Assembly (NCBI GenBank): GCA_019634575.1
Contig: JAHCAY010000001.1
Location: forward strand, 2,418,001 to 2,482,000
Length of the DNA stretch: 64,000 nt
From: Candidatus Didemnitutus sp.
GTDB lineage: Bacteria > Verrucomicrobiota > Verrucomicrobiia > Opitutales > Opitutaceae
Reading direction: 5' to 3'
Shown piece after piece: positions 33,824 through 43,288 of this stretch (positions are counted from its first letter, which is position 1; every line of letters begins with the position of its first letter). The position numbers were made by a program, and so were the translations under genes. The notes below the pieces were generated by a model. That model was not told where the DNA came from. It searched no databases and was given only the letters and a program-made list of their open reading frames with translations.

Positions 33824-36592
33824 TCAGAGTTTCCAGCGGACGCCGAAGTTGGCGGTCCAGCCGTATTCCTCGAACTGGCGGAAACGGGTGCGGGCGGGCG
33901 TGAAGGCGACGCGGAAGGGCTCGTTGGTGAGGTTGAGGATCTCGCCGAACAGCTCCCAGCCGCGGCTGAGGCGGTAGCTGGCGTTGAGGTCCCATTGTTT
34001 GAAGTTGTCGATGTAGATGTCGTTCGCCGCGACGTCGCCGATGGCCTCGTCTTCGCGCAGATGCGAGCTGCGGTAGTTGAACGAGAGACGCACGAAGAGG
34101 CCGTGCGCCTCGTAGCTGAGCGCGGCGTTGGCGTTGCGCGGCGACTGGCCGATGAACGGTGCCTTCTCGAAGGTGTTCGTCGCGGTGCGCAGGTAGGTCG
34201 CGCTGCTGTGCGTGAGCGTGTAGTTCGTCATGAACGTCACGTTGCCCAGTTCGCCGGGGAGGAAGTCGAGGCGGCGGGTGAACGCGGCCTCGAGGCCGCT
34301 GATGTCGCCCTCCGGGCCGTTGACGTAGGTGGTGAGCAGGTAAGTGGGATTTGCGGCGTCGCCGTTCGGCACGGAAGTGCGGTAGGTGAAGTTCGTGATC
34401 TTCTTGTAGAAGCCGGCGAGCGAGACGACGCCGAGGCCGTGGAAGTAGTGTTCGGCCGACGCATCCCAGTTGACGGACTCGAGGGCCTTCAAGCCGGGGT
34501 TGCTCTCGGTGACGGTCTTGGCGTCGTCGTTGACCGAGCGGATGAGCGCGCTCTCCGAGAACGCGGGGCGCGCGACGCTGTTGGTCCACGAGGCACGGAG
34601 GACGGTCTGCTTGTCGAGGTCGTAGCGCAGGTAGACGCCGGGGAGGAAGTTGTTGTAGCTGCGGTCGCGGTTGGCGCGGGTGAAGGTGGTGACGCCGCCG
34701 ACGATGCGCTGCTCGTTGCCGCTGGCGGAGAATTCCGTGCGCTCGTAGCGGGCGCCGCCGGAGACGTTGAGGTCGCCGAAGGTCACGCCGCCCATGGCGT
34801 AGCCGGCGAGCACGTCCTCGTCCGAGCTCCAGTCCTCCTGCTCGCTCGACACCACGTCGCGCGTCTCGGTGAAGGCGGCCTTGTTCTCGACGAATTGCTT
34901 CGTGAAGGCCTCGGCGTTGACGCGCGGGCCGCGGAAGAAAGCGTAGTCGCCCTGCATCTCGGCGAGCGAGGCAAACGTGAAGGTGGCGGGCGCGGTGAAG
35001 TTGGACTGCTCGCGGTTCTGCGCCTTGGTCTTCTGGCGGAGCTGCGCGCCGAATTTCGCGAAGGCGCGATTGCCGGCGGCAGTGGCGAAGTCGCGGCGGG
35101 CGTTGAAGGCGTAGTTCTGCTCGCGGTCCGAGCCCCAGGCGGGCGCGGAGCGGAGGCGGTTGAGCTCGTTGAACGACGCCGGGTCGCTGATATCGGTGCC
35201 GGCAGTCTGCGTGACGACCGGCGAGTAGAGGCCGGGGAACGCGTAGGTCCAGTTCGTGCCGCGCGCGCTCTTGCGGAAGATGACGGTGTCCTCGCGGCGG
35301 TTTTCGTTGCCGCGGCTGAAGGCGACGCGGCCGTCGAGGCGCCAGTCGGCGACCGTCTTCTCGAAGCCGGCGGAGTAGGACGTGAGGTCCTGCTGCTTTT
35401 CGCGGTTGCGGAGCTGCTTGTTCTCGCGGCGCACGCTGGTGAACGTCGCGGACGTCTCGCTCGTCACGACGGCGCTCGAGGCCTCGGAGAACGGGATGGT
35501 GGTGACGTAGCGGTTCTCGCGGTCGGTGAAATAAGAGTAGAGGCCGCGGACGTAGAAGAGCGTCGACGGATCGGGGCGGAACTCGAGGCCGGCGTTGGCG
35601 CCGTAGCGCGTGCGGGTGATCTCGTATTCGCGGTAGTTGATGTCGGGCAGCGCGAGGACGGTGTTGCCGGCCGGCGCGGCCCAGCTGCCCGAGGTCTCGA
35701 TGTTGTCGGAACCGAAGCGGCGCTCCTGCCAGGTCGGCGAGAAGATGAAGCCGAGCTTCCCGTCGTTGAGGATGTCGGAGTAGGTGCCGTTGAACTTGCT
35801 GCTCAGGCGCTCGCGGAGGTTGTTCCACTGGCCCTGGGCGGCGAGCTGGAGCTGGCGGCCGTCGGCGTCGAAGGGGCTGCGCGTCTTCAGGTTCACGCGG
35901 CCGCCGAGGCCGTCGATGTCGAGGTCGGGGCGCGGCACCTTCGTGACCTCGAGCGCGCCGAGGGCGTCGGACGGGATGACGTCGAGCGGCACGGTGCGCG
36001 CGCCGCGGTCGGGCGAGGTCATGGCGACGCCGTTGAGCTGCATGCCGTTCAGGTCGGGCCGGATGCCGCGCACGACAAGGAAGCGGCCCTCGCCCTGGTC
36101 GCGGTAGAGCGCGACGCCCGGGATGCGCTGCGCGGACTCGGCGGCGTTCTGGTCGGGGAAGCGGCCGATGTCGTCGGCGGCGACGACGTTGGTCAGCGTC
36201 TCGGCCGCACGCTGCTCGTTGAGCGAGCGGGCGGTGCCGACGTTGGCGCCGGTGATGACGAACTGCGCGAGCTTCACCACGTCGCGGTTGAAGACCGGGT
36301 CGAGGCGCGTGACGCCGGCGGCGTCGACCTCGAGCGAGAGCTGGAGCGGCGCGTAGCCGACGTAGTTCACCTCAACCAGTTGCCGGCCGGCCGGCACGCC
36401 AGTCAGCGTGAACTCGCCGGTCGTTTCCGAGTAGGTTTCGACGCCGCCGGCGGTCACACGCGCGCCACCGAGGGCGAGCTTGGTGTAACCGTCGGTGACG
36501 CGGCCGCTGATGGTGCCGGCGTGCAGGCCGGCGAGAGCGGCGCCGGCCAGGAGCACGGTGCAAAGGAGACGGAGGAGGTGGCGTGAGGTCAT
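33824..36592 (-). CDS. TonB-dependent receptor with CarboxypepD_reg-like domain, probable phytate receptor
   Basis: A 922-residue outer-membrane receptor from ATG 36592. A signal peptide (1-25) leads to a carboxypeptidase-regulatory-like domain (about 26-105: GRVTDGYTKLALGGARVTAG, TGEFTLTGVPAG, VNYVGY). Then come the plug (about 110-260: FVITGANVGTARSLNEQRAA, DQNAAESAQRIPGV, LGALEVTKVPRPDLDIDGLG) and the beta-barrel, ending FEEYGWTANFGVRWKL. This receptor type often serves complex substrates. Because a phytase fusion gene follows on the same strand with an 80-bp gap, uptake of phytate or inositol phosphates is the best guess. Confidence 0.92.
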   Translation of the reverse strand: MTSRHLLRLLCTVLLAGAALAGLHAGTISGRVTDGYTKLALGGARVTAGGVETYSETTGEFTLTGVPAGRQLVEVNYVGYAPLQLSLEVDAAGVTRLDPVFNRDVVKLAQFVITGANVGTARSLNEQRAAETLTNVVAADDIGRFPDQNAAESAQRIPGVALYRDQGEGRFLVVRGIRPDLNGMQLNGVAMTSPDRGARTVPLDVIPSDALGALEVTKVPRPDLDIDGLGGRVNLKTRSPFDADGRQLQLAAQGQWNNLRERLSSKFNGTYSDILNDGKLGFIFSPTWQERRFGSDNIETSGSWAAPAGNTVLALPDINYREYEITRTRYGANAGLEFRPDPSTLFYVRGLYSYFTDRENRYVTTIPFSEASSAVVTSETSATFTSVRRENKQLRNREKQQDLTSYSAGFEKTVADWRLDGRVAFSRGNENRREDTVIFRKSARGTNWTYAFPGLYSPVVTQTAGTDISDPASFNELNRLRSAPAWGSDREQNYAFNARRDFATAAGNRAFAKFGAQLRQKTKAQNREQSNFTAPATFTFASLAEMQGDYAFFRGPRVNAEAFTKQFVENKAAFTETRDVVSSEQEDWSSDEDVLAGYAMGGVTFGDLNVSGGARYERTEFSASGNEQRIVGGVTTFTRANRDRSYNNFLPGVYLRYDLDKQTVLRASWTNSVARPAFSESALIRSVNDDAKTVTESNPGLKALESVNWDASAEHYFHGLGVVSLAGFYKKITNFTYRTSVPNGDAANPTYLLTTYVNGPEGDISGLEAAFTRRLDFLPGELGNVTFMTNYTLTHSSATYLRTATNTFEKAPFIGQSPRNANAALSYEAHGLFVRLSFNYRSSHLREDEAIGDVAANDIYIDNFKQWDLNASYRLSRGWELFGEILNLTNEPFRVAFTPARTRFRQFEEYGWTANFGVRWKL

Positions 36593-36757
36593 GGTGTGCA
36601 GGATCAAGAGTCGCGCGCACCCGAGCGGGGCCGAACGGCCCGGTCAACGCGCGACCGGTCGCGTCGCCGAGATGTTACCGGCGCGCCACGCGTCCGTCAC
36701 AAAACGCCCCGCAAAGTCGGATTTGCGCCGCGCCCGCGCAGCCGTTCTCCTCGCTTC

Positions 36758-37486
36758 ATGCCGCTCACCAAGGCCGAGATCGCCCGCCTCCGCTCGCTGC
36801 AGGACAAGAAGCACCGCGAGTCGCTCGGGCTGTTCGTCGTCGAGGGAGAGAAGGTCATCGGCGAGCTGCTCGCGGCGAAATTTCCCTTCGTGGAAGTCTA
36901 CGCTACCGACGCGTGGCGCGCTCCGGTGGACTTCACGCCCATCTCGCCCACCGAGATGGAGCGCCTCAGCCATTATCCGACGCCTTCGACCGTGCTCGCC
37001 GTCGGAAAGATCGTCCGTCAGCCGCTCGCGCCCGGCGCGCTCGACCGGGGCCTGACGCTCGCGCTCGACGGCATCCAGGACCCCGGCAACGTCGGCACGC
37101 TCCTGCGCATCGCCGACTGGTTCGCCTTCGACCGCGTCGTGCTCTCGCCCGACTGTGCCGACCTTTTCTCGCAGAAGGTCATCAACGCCAGCATGGGCTC
37201 GTTCGCCCGCGTCGCTGCGCACACCGCGCTGCTCGCCGACGCGCTCGCCGGCTGTGGCGCTCCGGTGCTTGGCTGCGATCTCGTCGGCGACGACGTCCAC
37301 GCATTGCCGCCGCTGCGCGAAGCCGTCGTGGTCATCGGCAGCGAAGGCCGCGGGCTCTCTCCCGCCGTGGCCGCGCGCGTGACCCGGCGCGTGACGATTC
37401 CGAAGTTCGGCGGCGCCGAGTCGCTCAACGCCGGCGTCGCCGCCGCGATCGTGTGCGACAACTTGCGCCGCATCGCTCGCGGCTGA
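36758..37486 (+). CDS. TrmH/SpoU-family RNA methyltransferase
   Basis: A 242-residue SAM-dependent 2'-O-methyltransferase. The N-terminal substrate-binding domain (1-95) opens with LRSLQDKKHRESLGLFVVEG, a typical RNA 2'-O ribose methyltransferase start. The SPOUT domain has motif 1 ALDGIQDPGNVGTLLRIADW (with the catalytic Asn/Arg), motif 2 VVIGSEGRGLS and motif 3 IPKFGGAESLNAGVAAAI, which build the SAM-binding knot. It modifies rRNA or tRNA in the cytoplasm; the exact nucleotide is not predictable. It is divergent from the phytate receptor gene. The start ATG 36758 gives the family's normal length. Confidence 0.93.
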   Translation: MPLTKAEIARLRSLQDKKHRESLGLFVVEGEKVIGELLAAKFPFVEVYATDAWRAPVDFTPISPTEMERLSHYPTPSTVLAVGKIVRQPLAPGALDRGLTLALDGIQDPGNVGTLLRIADWFAFDRVVLSPDCADLFSQKVINASMGSFARVAAHTALLADALAGCGAPVLGCDLVGDDVHALPPLREAVVVIGSEGRGLSPAVAARVTRRVTIPKFGGAESLNAGVAAAIVCDNLRRIARG

Positions 37487-37510
37487 GCCGAAAGCGCCAA
37501 GCCGCGCGTC

Positions 37511-37945
37511 TTGACTTCGCCGCTCGTCCGGGAATCTTCCGCGGCAGTGCCGCGCCTCCGTCCGCTTCCGCTCGCCTGCCTCGCCCTCGCCCTCTGGCTG
37601 TGGGGCACGCAGCATTGCACGCTGGAAGCGGCGGGCGTGCTGGACCACGTCGGCATTGCCGCCGCCTGCGATTCCGATGACAGCGGCCACTGCGTGGCCG
37701 ACGGGTGCGACACGCTCGAGAACGGCGCCTATCGCGTCACCGACGACGCCGTCCACGTCCCCGCGCCCGAGGCGGTCTGCCCGGACTGCTGCCTCTGCCT
37801 CGCGCTGCTCGCGCCGCTCGCCGAGGAGCCCGTCTGTTTTGCGACGGCCCAGCCCGTCCTGTCCGATTTGAGCTGGGTGCCTGTGTGGCATTTTGAGCGC
37901 CGGATGGCTCCGCCATCGCGCGCCCCTTCCCTGCTCCGCGCCTGA
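37511..37945 (+). CDS. Cysteine-rich protein heading the metal efflux locus
   Basis: A 144-residue protein from a TTG at 37511; a GTG at 37547 is an equally possible start. A hydrophobic segment (LPLACLALALWLWG) looks like a signal or anchor. It is followed by about ten cysteines in short spacing (CDSDDSGHCVADGCDTL, then PEAVCPDCCLCLALLAPL), suggesting metal or disulfide chemistry outside the cytoplasm. No domain is recognised. It lies 120 bp upstream of the czcC-like gene in the same direction, so a periplasmic metal-binding role is a reasonable inference. Confidence 0.6.
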   Translation: MTSPLVRESSAAVPRLRPLPLACLALALWLWGTQHCTLEAAGVLDHVGIAAACDSDDSGHCVADGCDTLENGAYRVTDDAVHVPAPEAVCPDCCLCLALLAPLAEEPVCFATAQPVLSDLSWVPVWHFERRMAPPSRAPSLLRA

Positions 37946-38066
37946 TTCGTTCCGTCGCGAACGGATAGGCTGAACCTCGCGCCCGCACTGCGGGCTTCTC
38001 CGTCACCCGCATGGCCGTGCCATGTCCGCACGCCGCGATTTCCCCTCACGTCCGTTTCCTTCTTTC

Positions 38067-39344
38067 ATGAAAACTTCGTCTCTTCTGCTCGCTCTCCTGC
38101 TCGCGTCCGCCTCGGCGCACGCGCAATCCACTCCGCCCGCCGCGTCATCGCGGAGCACCGGCGACCTCGTCGCCGAAATCCTCGACCACAACCCCGAACT
38201 CGCGCACTACACCGCCGAGATCGACGCCGCTCAAGCCGGCCTCACCGCCGCCAGCTCGCGCGACAATCCCGTGCTCACCGTCGAAACCGGCCGCAAGCGC
38301 GTGCACGACTCTGCCGGCGTGCTCGCGGGCGAAGGCGCGGTGTGGTCCGCGTCCATCGCGCAAACCTTCGACTGGCCCGGCCGCCTCGCGCTCCGCAAGG
38401 CCGTCGCCAACCGCGACGTCGCCCTGGCCGAACTCGGCCTCGCGCGCTTCCGCGCCGCACTCGCGCAACGCGCGCGCGTGCTGGCGTTTTCCCTCCACGC
38501 CGCGCAGGAGCGCGCCGCCGCCACGGCCGAAGTCGCCGCGCGCTACCGCGCGCTGCGCGACCTCTTCCTCGCCCGCGATCCCGGCGGCATCACGCCGCTG
38601 CTGGAGACGCGCGTCCTCGAGGCGCAGGAACTCGCCCTCCAGCGCCGCGCCACCGACGCGCAACTCTCCCTGCACGCCGCGCTCGCCGAGCTGAACCAGC
38701 TGCGCGGACAATCCGCGGACGCCCCGCTCGCGATCGCGGATCACGCCGAGCGGTTCGCCGCCGCGCCGGAGCGCGAAGCGCTGCTCGTCACGGCGCGCGA
38801 AAACAACTTCGAGTTCCGCTCCGCCAAGCTCGAGCTCGAACAGCAGGGCTTCGCCGTCTCGCTCGCGCACCACGAACGCCGGCCGAGCTTCACCGTCAGC
38901 CCCTACGTTACGCAGGAAAGCGCCGGCGACCGCGAGCGCACCGTCGGCGTCGGCCTCTCGCTGCCGCTGCCGGTGAGCCGCCGCGCCGGAGCCACCGTCG
39001 TCGCCGCCGAGGCGCGCCGACGCCAGGCCGAAACCGCGGTGCTCGTCGCGCAACGCAACCTCGAGCGCGAGGTCCTCATTGCCGCCCAACGCTACGCCGC
39101 CAAGACCGCCGAAGCGGCCGACTGGACGCCCGACGCCGCCAAAAAATTCCGCGAAGCCGCCGACCTCGCCGACCGGCACTACCGTCTCGGCGCCGTGCCG
39201 ATCGCGACCTACGTCGAACTGCAGAATTCCTACCTCGAGGCGATTGACTCGCTTTGCCAAACGCGCCTCGACGCCCTCGACGCCGCCGGCGCGCTCGAAT
39301 TGCTGACCGGCGTCACGCTGGTCGACGCGGAGGTGCGTCCATGA
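38067..39344 (+). CDS. CzcC/TolC-like outer-membrane efflux protein
   Basis: A 425-residue outer-membrane channel subunit. ATG 38067 gives a signal peptide ending ASAHAQ. Two repeated TolC halves follow, each with long amphipathic helices rich in Ala, Arg, Glu and Leu: first half GDLVAEILDHNPELAHYTAE and VWSASIAQTFDWPGRLALRK, second half ENNFEFRSAKLELEQQGF and VGVGLSLPLPVSRRAGATV. The C-terminal TYVELQNSYLEAIDSL is typical. In CzcCBA pumps this trimer carries metals out across the outer membrane. Its stop overlaps the start of the adaptor gene (ATGA). Confidence 0.92.
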   Translation: MKTSSLLLALLLASASAHAQSTPPAASSRSTGDLVAEILDHNPELAHYTAEIDAAQAGLTAASSRDNPVLTVETGRKRVHDSAGVLAGEGAVWSASIAQTFDWPGRLALRKAVANRDVALAELGLARFRAALAQRARVLAFSLHAAQERAAATAEVAARYRALRDLFLARDPGGITPLLETRVLEAQELALQRRATDAQLSLHAALAELNQLRGQSADAPLAIADHAERFAAAPEREALLVTARENNFEFRSAKLELEQQGFAVSLAHHERRPSFTVSPYVTQESAGDRERTVGVGLSLPLPVSRRAGATVVAAEARRRQAETAVLVAQRNLEREVLIAAQRYAAKTAEAADWTPDAAKKFREAADLADRHYRLGAVPIATYVELQNSYLEAIDSLCQTRLDALDAAGALELLTGVTLVDAEVRP

Positions 39345-40114
39345 ACGCAGTCTTCCGATTCCCGCTCGCGCTCGCCCTCGGCGTCGCGCTGGCGCTCGCG
39401 GGCTGCGGCCAGCCGCACTCCCACGACGACGGGCACGACCACGGCAAAGAGTCCAAGAGCGAACCCGCGCACGATCACGCCGCCGAAGCGAAGGGCGGCG
39501 ACGATCACGAAAAGGAACGCGACCACGATCATGACCACGAGGAGGAAGCCGGCACCGCGGCGCGCTTCGAGGCCGACCATGGCCTCGAACTCGCCCCCGA
39601 AACCGCGGCCGCCATCGGCCTGACTTCCGCCCGCGTGCAAACGCGCGCGATGGCGGCACGGAGCGAAATCACCGCCACGGTCTTCGACGCCGGTCCGCCC
39701 GCGCGCGCGAGCGCGTTCGTGCCCGTCGCCATCGCTGAAACCTTTGCCAGCGATCCGCGCATCCTCGCGGCGCATCGCGACACCTTGAATGCGCTGGGCC
39801 AGATCGAACTCGTCGTGACCGTTTCCGGCAATCCACCGGTCGGCTCGACTCATGCGCTCGAGCTTCGCGCGCCTCCGCGCGAGGTGCTTTGCGTGCCCGA
39901 CGCCGCCGTGCTGCGCACCGCTACCGGCGTCTTCGTCTATGTGCAGCGCGGCGAACACTGGTCGCGCACCGCCGTGACTCCGGCCGCCAACGCGGACGGT
40001 TTCACCGCGATCGCCGACGGCCTAGGCGCCAGCGACACCGTCGCGACGTCCGCCGTCGAACATCTCTGGCTCACCGAGCTGCGCCTGACCAAGGGCGGCG
40101 GCCACAGCCACTAA
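39341..40114 (+). CDS. His-rich, shortened CzcB-like periplasmic adaptor lipoprotein
   Basis: A 257-residue lipoprotein (lipobox LALAGC, cysteine about residue 22). Residues 25-70 are strongly His/Asp/Glu-rich (HSHDDGHDHGK, HDHAAEAKGGDDHEKERDHD), and the protein ends GGGHSH, so both ends can bind metal. The folded part carries beta-barrel and membrane-proximal features (LELAPETAAAIGLTSARVQT, VLCVPDAAVLRTATGVFVYV, TVATSAVEHLW). It lacks the coiled-coil hairpin and lipoyl halves found in normal 350-500-residue CzcB/CusB proteins. It probably delivers metal to the pump rather than making the long bridge to the outer-membrane channel. Confidence 0.8.
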   Translation: MNAVFRFPLALALGVALALAGCGQPHSHDDGHDHGKESKSEPAHDHAAEAKGGDDHEKERDHDHDHEEEAGTAARFEADHGLELAPETAAAIGLTSARVQTRAMAARSEITATVFDAGPPARASAFVPVAIAETFASDPRILAAHRDTLNALGQIELVVTVSGNPPVGSTHALELRAPPREVLCVPDAAVLRTATGVFVYVQRGEHWSRTAVTPAANADGFTAIADGLGASDTVATSAVEHLWLTELRLTKGGGHSH

Positions 40115-40135
40115 AACCTTCTCTTCAATTCTTCC

Positions 40136-43100
40136 ATGATCGACCGCATCTTGAATTTTTCCCTGCGGCAGCGCGTGTTCGTGCTGCTCGGGGCGCTCGC
40201 GCTGCTCGGCGCGGGCATCTGGGCCGCATTCCACCTGCCAGTGGACGCCACGCCCGACATCACCAACGTCCAGGTTCAGGTGAACACCGAGGTCAAAGGC
40301 CTCGCGCCCGAGGAAATCGAAAAACTCGTCACCTTCCCGCTCGAGATGGAGATGAGCGGCGTGCCCGGCATGACGGAGCTCCGCTCGCTCTCGAAGACCG
40401 GCCTCTCGCAGCTCACGCTTGTCTTCGCCGACGGCGCCGACATCTACCGCGCGCGCCAACTCGTCAGCGAGCGCCTGCAAAGCGCCGCCGAGGAACTGCC
40501 CGCCGGTCTCTCGCCCAAGCTCGCGCCCATCACGACCGGCCTCGGCGAGATTTTCTACTACGTCGTCGACTACGCGCCCGACGCCGCGAACAAACCCGCC
40601 ACGCGCGCCGAGCAATTGATAGAGCTGAAACTCCTCCACGATTTCGTGGTGAAGCCCGCGCTTCGCACCGTGCCCGGCATCGCCGAGGTCAACGCCTCCG
40701 GCGGCTATGAGAAGCAGATCGTCGTGTTGCCGCGTCCCGACGCGCTGCTCGCCACCGGCATCACGTTCAACGATCTCGCCGACGTGATCGCTGAGAACGT
40801 TGAGAACGCCGGCGGCGGTGCCGTGCAGATTGGCGGCGAACAGATCGCGATCCGCGCCGACAGCCGCGTGCAAACCGCGGCCGAGATCGCGAATCTCCCG
40901 CTGAAATTCCGCGGCGCCGCCGCCGCGCCGTTGCTCGTGCGCGACGTCGCCGAAGTCGGCATCGGCTCCAGCCTGCGCACCGGCTCCGCCACGCACAACG
41001 GCCGCGAAGCCGTGCTCGGCGCCGCGCTCATGCTCTCCGGCGAGAATTCCCGCATCGTCGCCCGGCGCGTCGCGGAGAAGTTGGCGGAAATCAAGCCGCG
41101 CCTCCCCGCCGGCGTGACGCTCGAGACCGTCTATGACCGCACCGATCTCGTCGACCGCACCATTGCGACCGTGGAGAAGAATCTCTTCGAGGGTGCGATT
41201 TTCGTCGTCGTGGTCTTGCTCGCTCTGCTCGGCAACTGGCGCGCGGCGCTGATTGTGTCGCTCGCGATTCCGCTGTCGTTCCTCTTCGCGATCACCGGCA
41301 TGGTGCGCTTCGGCGTCTCGGGCAACTTGATGAGCCTCGGCGCCGTGGACTTCGGCCTGATCATCGACGGCGCTGTCGTCATGGTGGAGAACATCGTCCG
41401 CCGTCTCGGCGAGCGACAGCACAACGCTGGCCGGCTCCTGAACTTCAGCGAGCGACTCGAGACGGTGCTCGCCGCCGCGAAAGAAGTCGGCCGACCGACC
41501 TTCTTCGGCGTGTTCATCATCACGATTGTCTATGTGCCGATCCTCACGCTCACCGGCATCGAGGGGAAAATGTTCCAGCCGATGGCGCTCACAGTGATCT
41601 TCGCGCTCGTCGGCGCGCTCGTGCTGGCGCTCACGCTCATGCCCGTGCTCTGCGCCTACCTGCTGCGCGGCCGCATCGCCGAGCACGACAACTTCGCGAT
41701 TCGCGGTGCCAAGGCCGTTTATCGGCCCGTGCTGACGTTCGCGTTGCGCGCCCGTTGGTTCGTCGCCGGCGGCGCCCTGGCGCTCTTCGCGCTCGCGGTC
41801 GTCGTGTTCACCCGACTCGGCGCGGAGTTCGTGCCGCAGCTCGACGAAGGCTCGTTCGCCGCGCACATGATCCGCACAACCAGCATCGGACTCGACGCCG
41901 CCGTGACGATGCAGGAACAGACCGAGCAGGTGCTGCGCGTAAAATTTCCGCAGATCACGCACACATTCTCGCGCATCGGCACGGCGGAAGTCGCGACCGA
42001 CCCGATGGGCGTGAACGTCGCCGACACCTACATTTTCTACCGCCCGCTCAGCGAATGGCCGAAGGACGAACACGGCCACACGCCGACGAAGGACGAAATC
42101 GCCACCCGCATGGCGCTCGAGCTGGGCAAGCGCTTCCCGGCGCAGGCGTATCTGTTCTCTCAACCGATCGAGATGCGCTTCAACGAAATCCTCGAAGGCA
42201 CGCGCGCCGACATCGCAGTGAAGGTCTTCGGCGAAGACTACGCCGAGATCGAACGCATCGCGTCCGAAGCGCGCGAAATCCTCGAGCGTGTGCCCGGCGC
42301 CGCCGACGTCGAGTTCGACGCGCTCGGCAAGGCGCCGATGCTGGAGATCAAACTCCGGCGCGACGCCATGACCCGCTACAACGTCCACGCCAGCGAGGTG
42401 AACGCGACGGTCTCCGCCGCGCTCGCCGGGCACGAGTCCGGCGTGATCGTCGACGGCAATCGTCGTTACCCGATCGTCGTGCGCTTGCCCGAGCACCTGC
42501 GCGCGGCCTTCGACGAGTTGAAGCACCTGCCGCTGCGCTCGCTGCACGAGGAAGGCGTCATCACGCTCGGTCAGGTCGCGGATTTCGTCGTGAACGAGAA
42601 GGTGAACACCATCGCGCGCGAGTCGGGCCAGCGCCGCGCCGCGATCATGGTCAACCTGCGTGGGCGCGACGTGGAGAGCTTCGTCACCGAGGCGAAAGCC
42701 AAAGTCGCCGCCGAGATAAAGCTGCCGCCGGGCTACACGATCGAGTTCGGCGGGCAGTTCAAGAATCTGCAGGAAGCCCGCGCGCGCCTCGGCGTCATCG
42801 TGCCGGCGGCGCTCGCGGTGATCTTCCTGCTGATCTTCGCCGCGTTCGGCAGCCTGCGGCAGGCGCTGCTGATTTTCACCGGCATCCCGCTCGCCGTGAC
42901 CGGCGGCGTCTTCGCGCTCTGGGCGCGCGACCTGCCGTTTTCGATCTCGGCCGGCATCGGTTTCATCGCGCTCAGCGGCGTGGCGGTGCTCAACGGCCTG
43001 ATGCTCGTGAGCACCTTCAACCAGCTGCGCGAGGCCGGCCGCAGCGTGCGCGACGCCGTCGTTGAAGGCGCGCTCACGCGGCTGCGCCCGGTGCTGATGA

Positions 43101-43288
43101 CCGCGCTCGTCGCCTCGCTCGGCTTCCTGCCCATGGCGCTGGCGAGCGGCGCGGGCGCCGAAGTGCAGCGACCACTGGCGACCGTCGTCATCGGCGGAAT
43201 CGTCAGCGCCACGTTCCTCACTCTCGTGCTCCTGCCCGCCCTCTACGAGCGGCTCGAGCGCAACCAAGACCAAGAACCCTCCGCATGA
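40136..43288 (+). CDS. czcA: CzcA-type heavy-metal RND efflux pump
   Basis: A 1050-residue inner-membrane proton/metal antiporter. It starts ILNFSLRQRVFVLLGALALL, then HLPVDATPDITNVQVQVNTE and EEIEKLVTFPLE, all HME-RND hallmarks. TM4 carries DFGLIIDGAVVMVEN (D405, D411, E418), the D-F-G-x3-D-G-A-x3-E-N signature of the CzcA (Co/Zn/Cd) group. Two large periplasmic domains lie between TM1-2 and TM7-8. The second half repeats the six-TM unit (IEFGGQFKNLQEARARLGVI, ISAGIGFIALSGVAVLNGLM). It exports divalent metals. Its stop overlaps the following lipoprotein gene (ATGA). Confidence 0.95.
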   Translation: MIDRILNFSLRQRVFVLLGALALLGAGIWAAFHLPVDATPDITNVQVQVNTEVKGLAPEEIEKLVTFPLEMEMSGVPGMTELRSLSKTGLSQLTLVFADGADIYRARQLVSERLQSAAEELPAGLSPKLAPITTGLGEIFYYVVDYAPDAANKPATRAEQLIELKLLHDFVVKPALRTVPGIAEVNASGGYEKQIVVLPRPDALLATGITFNDLADVIAENVENAGGGAVQIGGEQIAIRADSRVQTAAEIANLPLKFRGAAAAPLLVRDVAEVGIGSSLRTGSATHNGREAVLGAALMLSGENSRIVARRVAEKLAEIKPRLPAGVTLETVYDRTDLVDRTIATVEKNLFEGAIFVVVVLLALLGNWRAALIVSLAIPLSFLFAITGMVRFGVSGNLMSLGAVDFGLIIDGAVVMVENIVRRLGERQHNAGRLLNFSERLETVLAAAKEVGRPTFFGVFIITIVYVPILTLTGIEGKMFQPMALTVIFALVGALVLALTLMPVLCAYLLRGRIAEHDNFAIRGAKAVYRPVLTFALRARWFVAGGALALFALAVVVFTRLGAEFVPQLDEGSFAAHMIRTTSIGLDAAVTMQEQTEQVLRVKFPQITHTFSRIGTAEVATDPMGVNVADTYIFYRPLSEWPKDEHGHTPTKDEIATRMALELGKRFPAQAYLFSQPIEMRFNEILEGTRADIAVKVFGEDYAEIERIASEAREILERVPGAADVEFDALGKAPMLEIKLRRDAMTRYNVHASEVNATVSAALAGHESGVIVDGNRRYPIVVRLPEHLRAAFDELKHLPLRSLHEEGVITLGQVADFVVNEKVNTIARESGQRRAAIMVNLRGRDVESFVTEAKAKVAAEIKLPPGYTIEFGGQFKNLQEARARLGVIVPAALAVIFLLIFAAFGSLRQALLIFTGIPLAVTGGVFALWARDLPFSISAGIGFIALSGVAVLNGLMLVSTFNQLREAGRSVRDAVVEGALTRLRPVLMTALVASLGFLPMALASGAGAEVQRPLATVVIGGIVSATFLTLVLLPALYERLERNQDQEPSA

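Noticed and set aside
33995..36586. 863-codon plus-strand frame opposite the phytate receptor
   Set aside because: Same antisense effect; low-complexity Glu/Val/Gly/Arg sequence.
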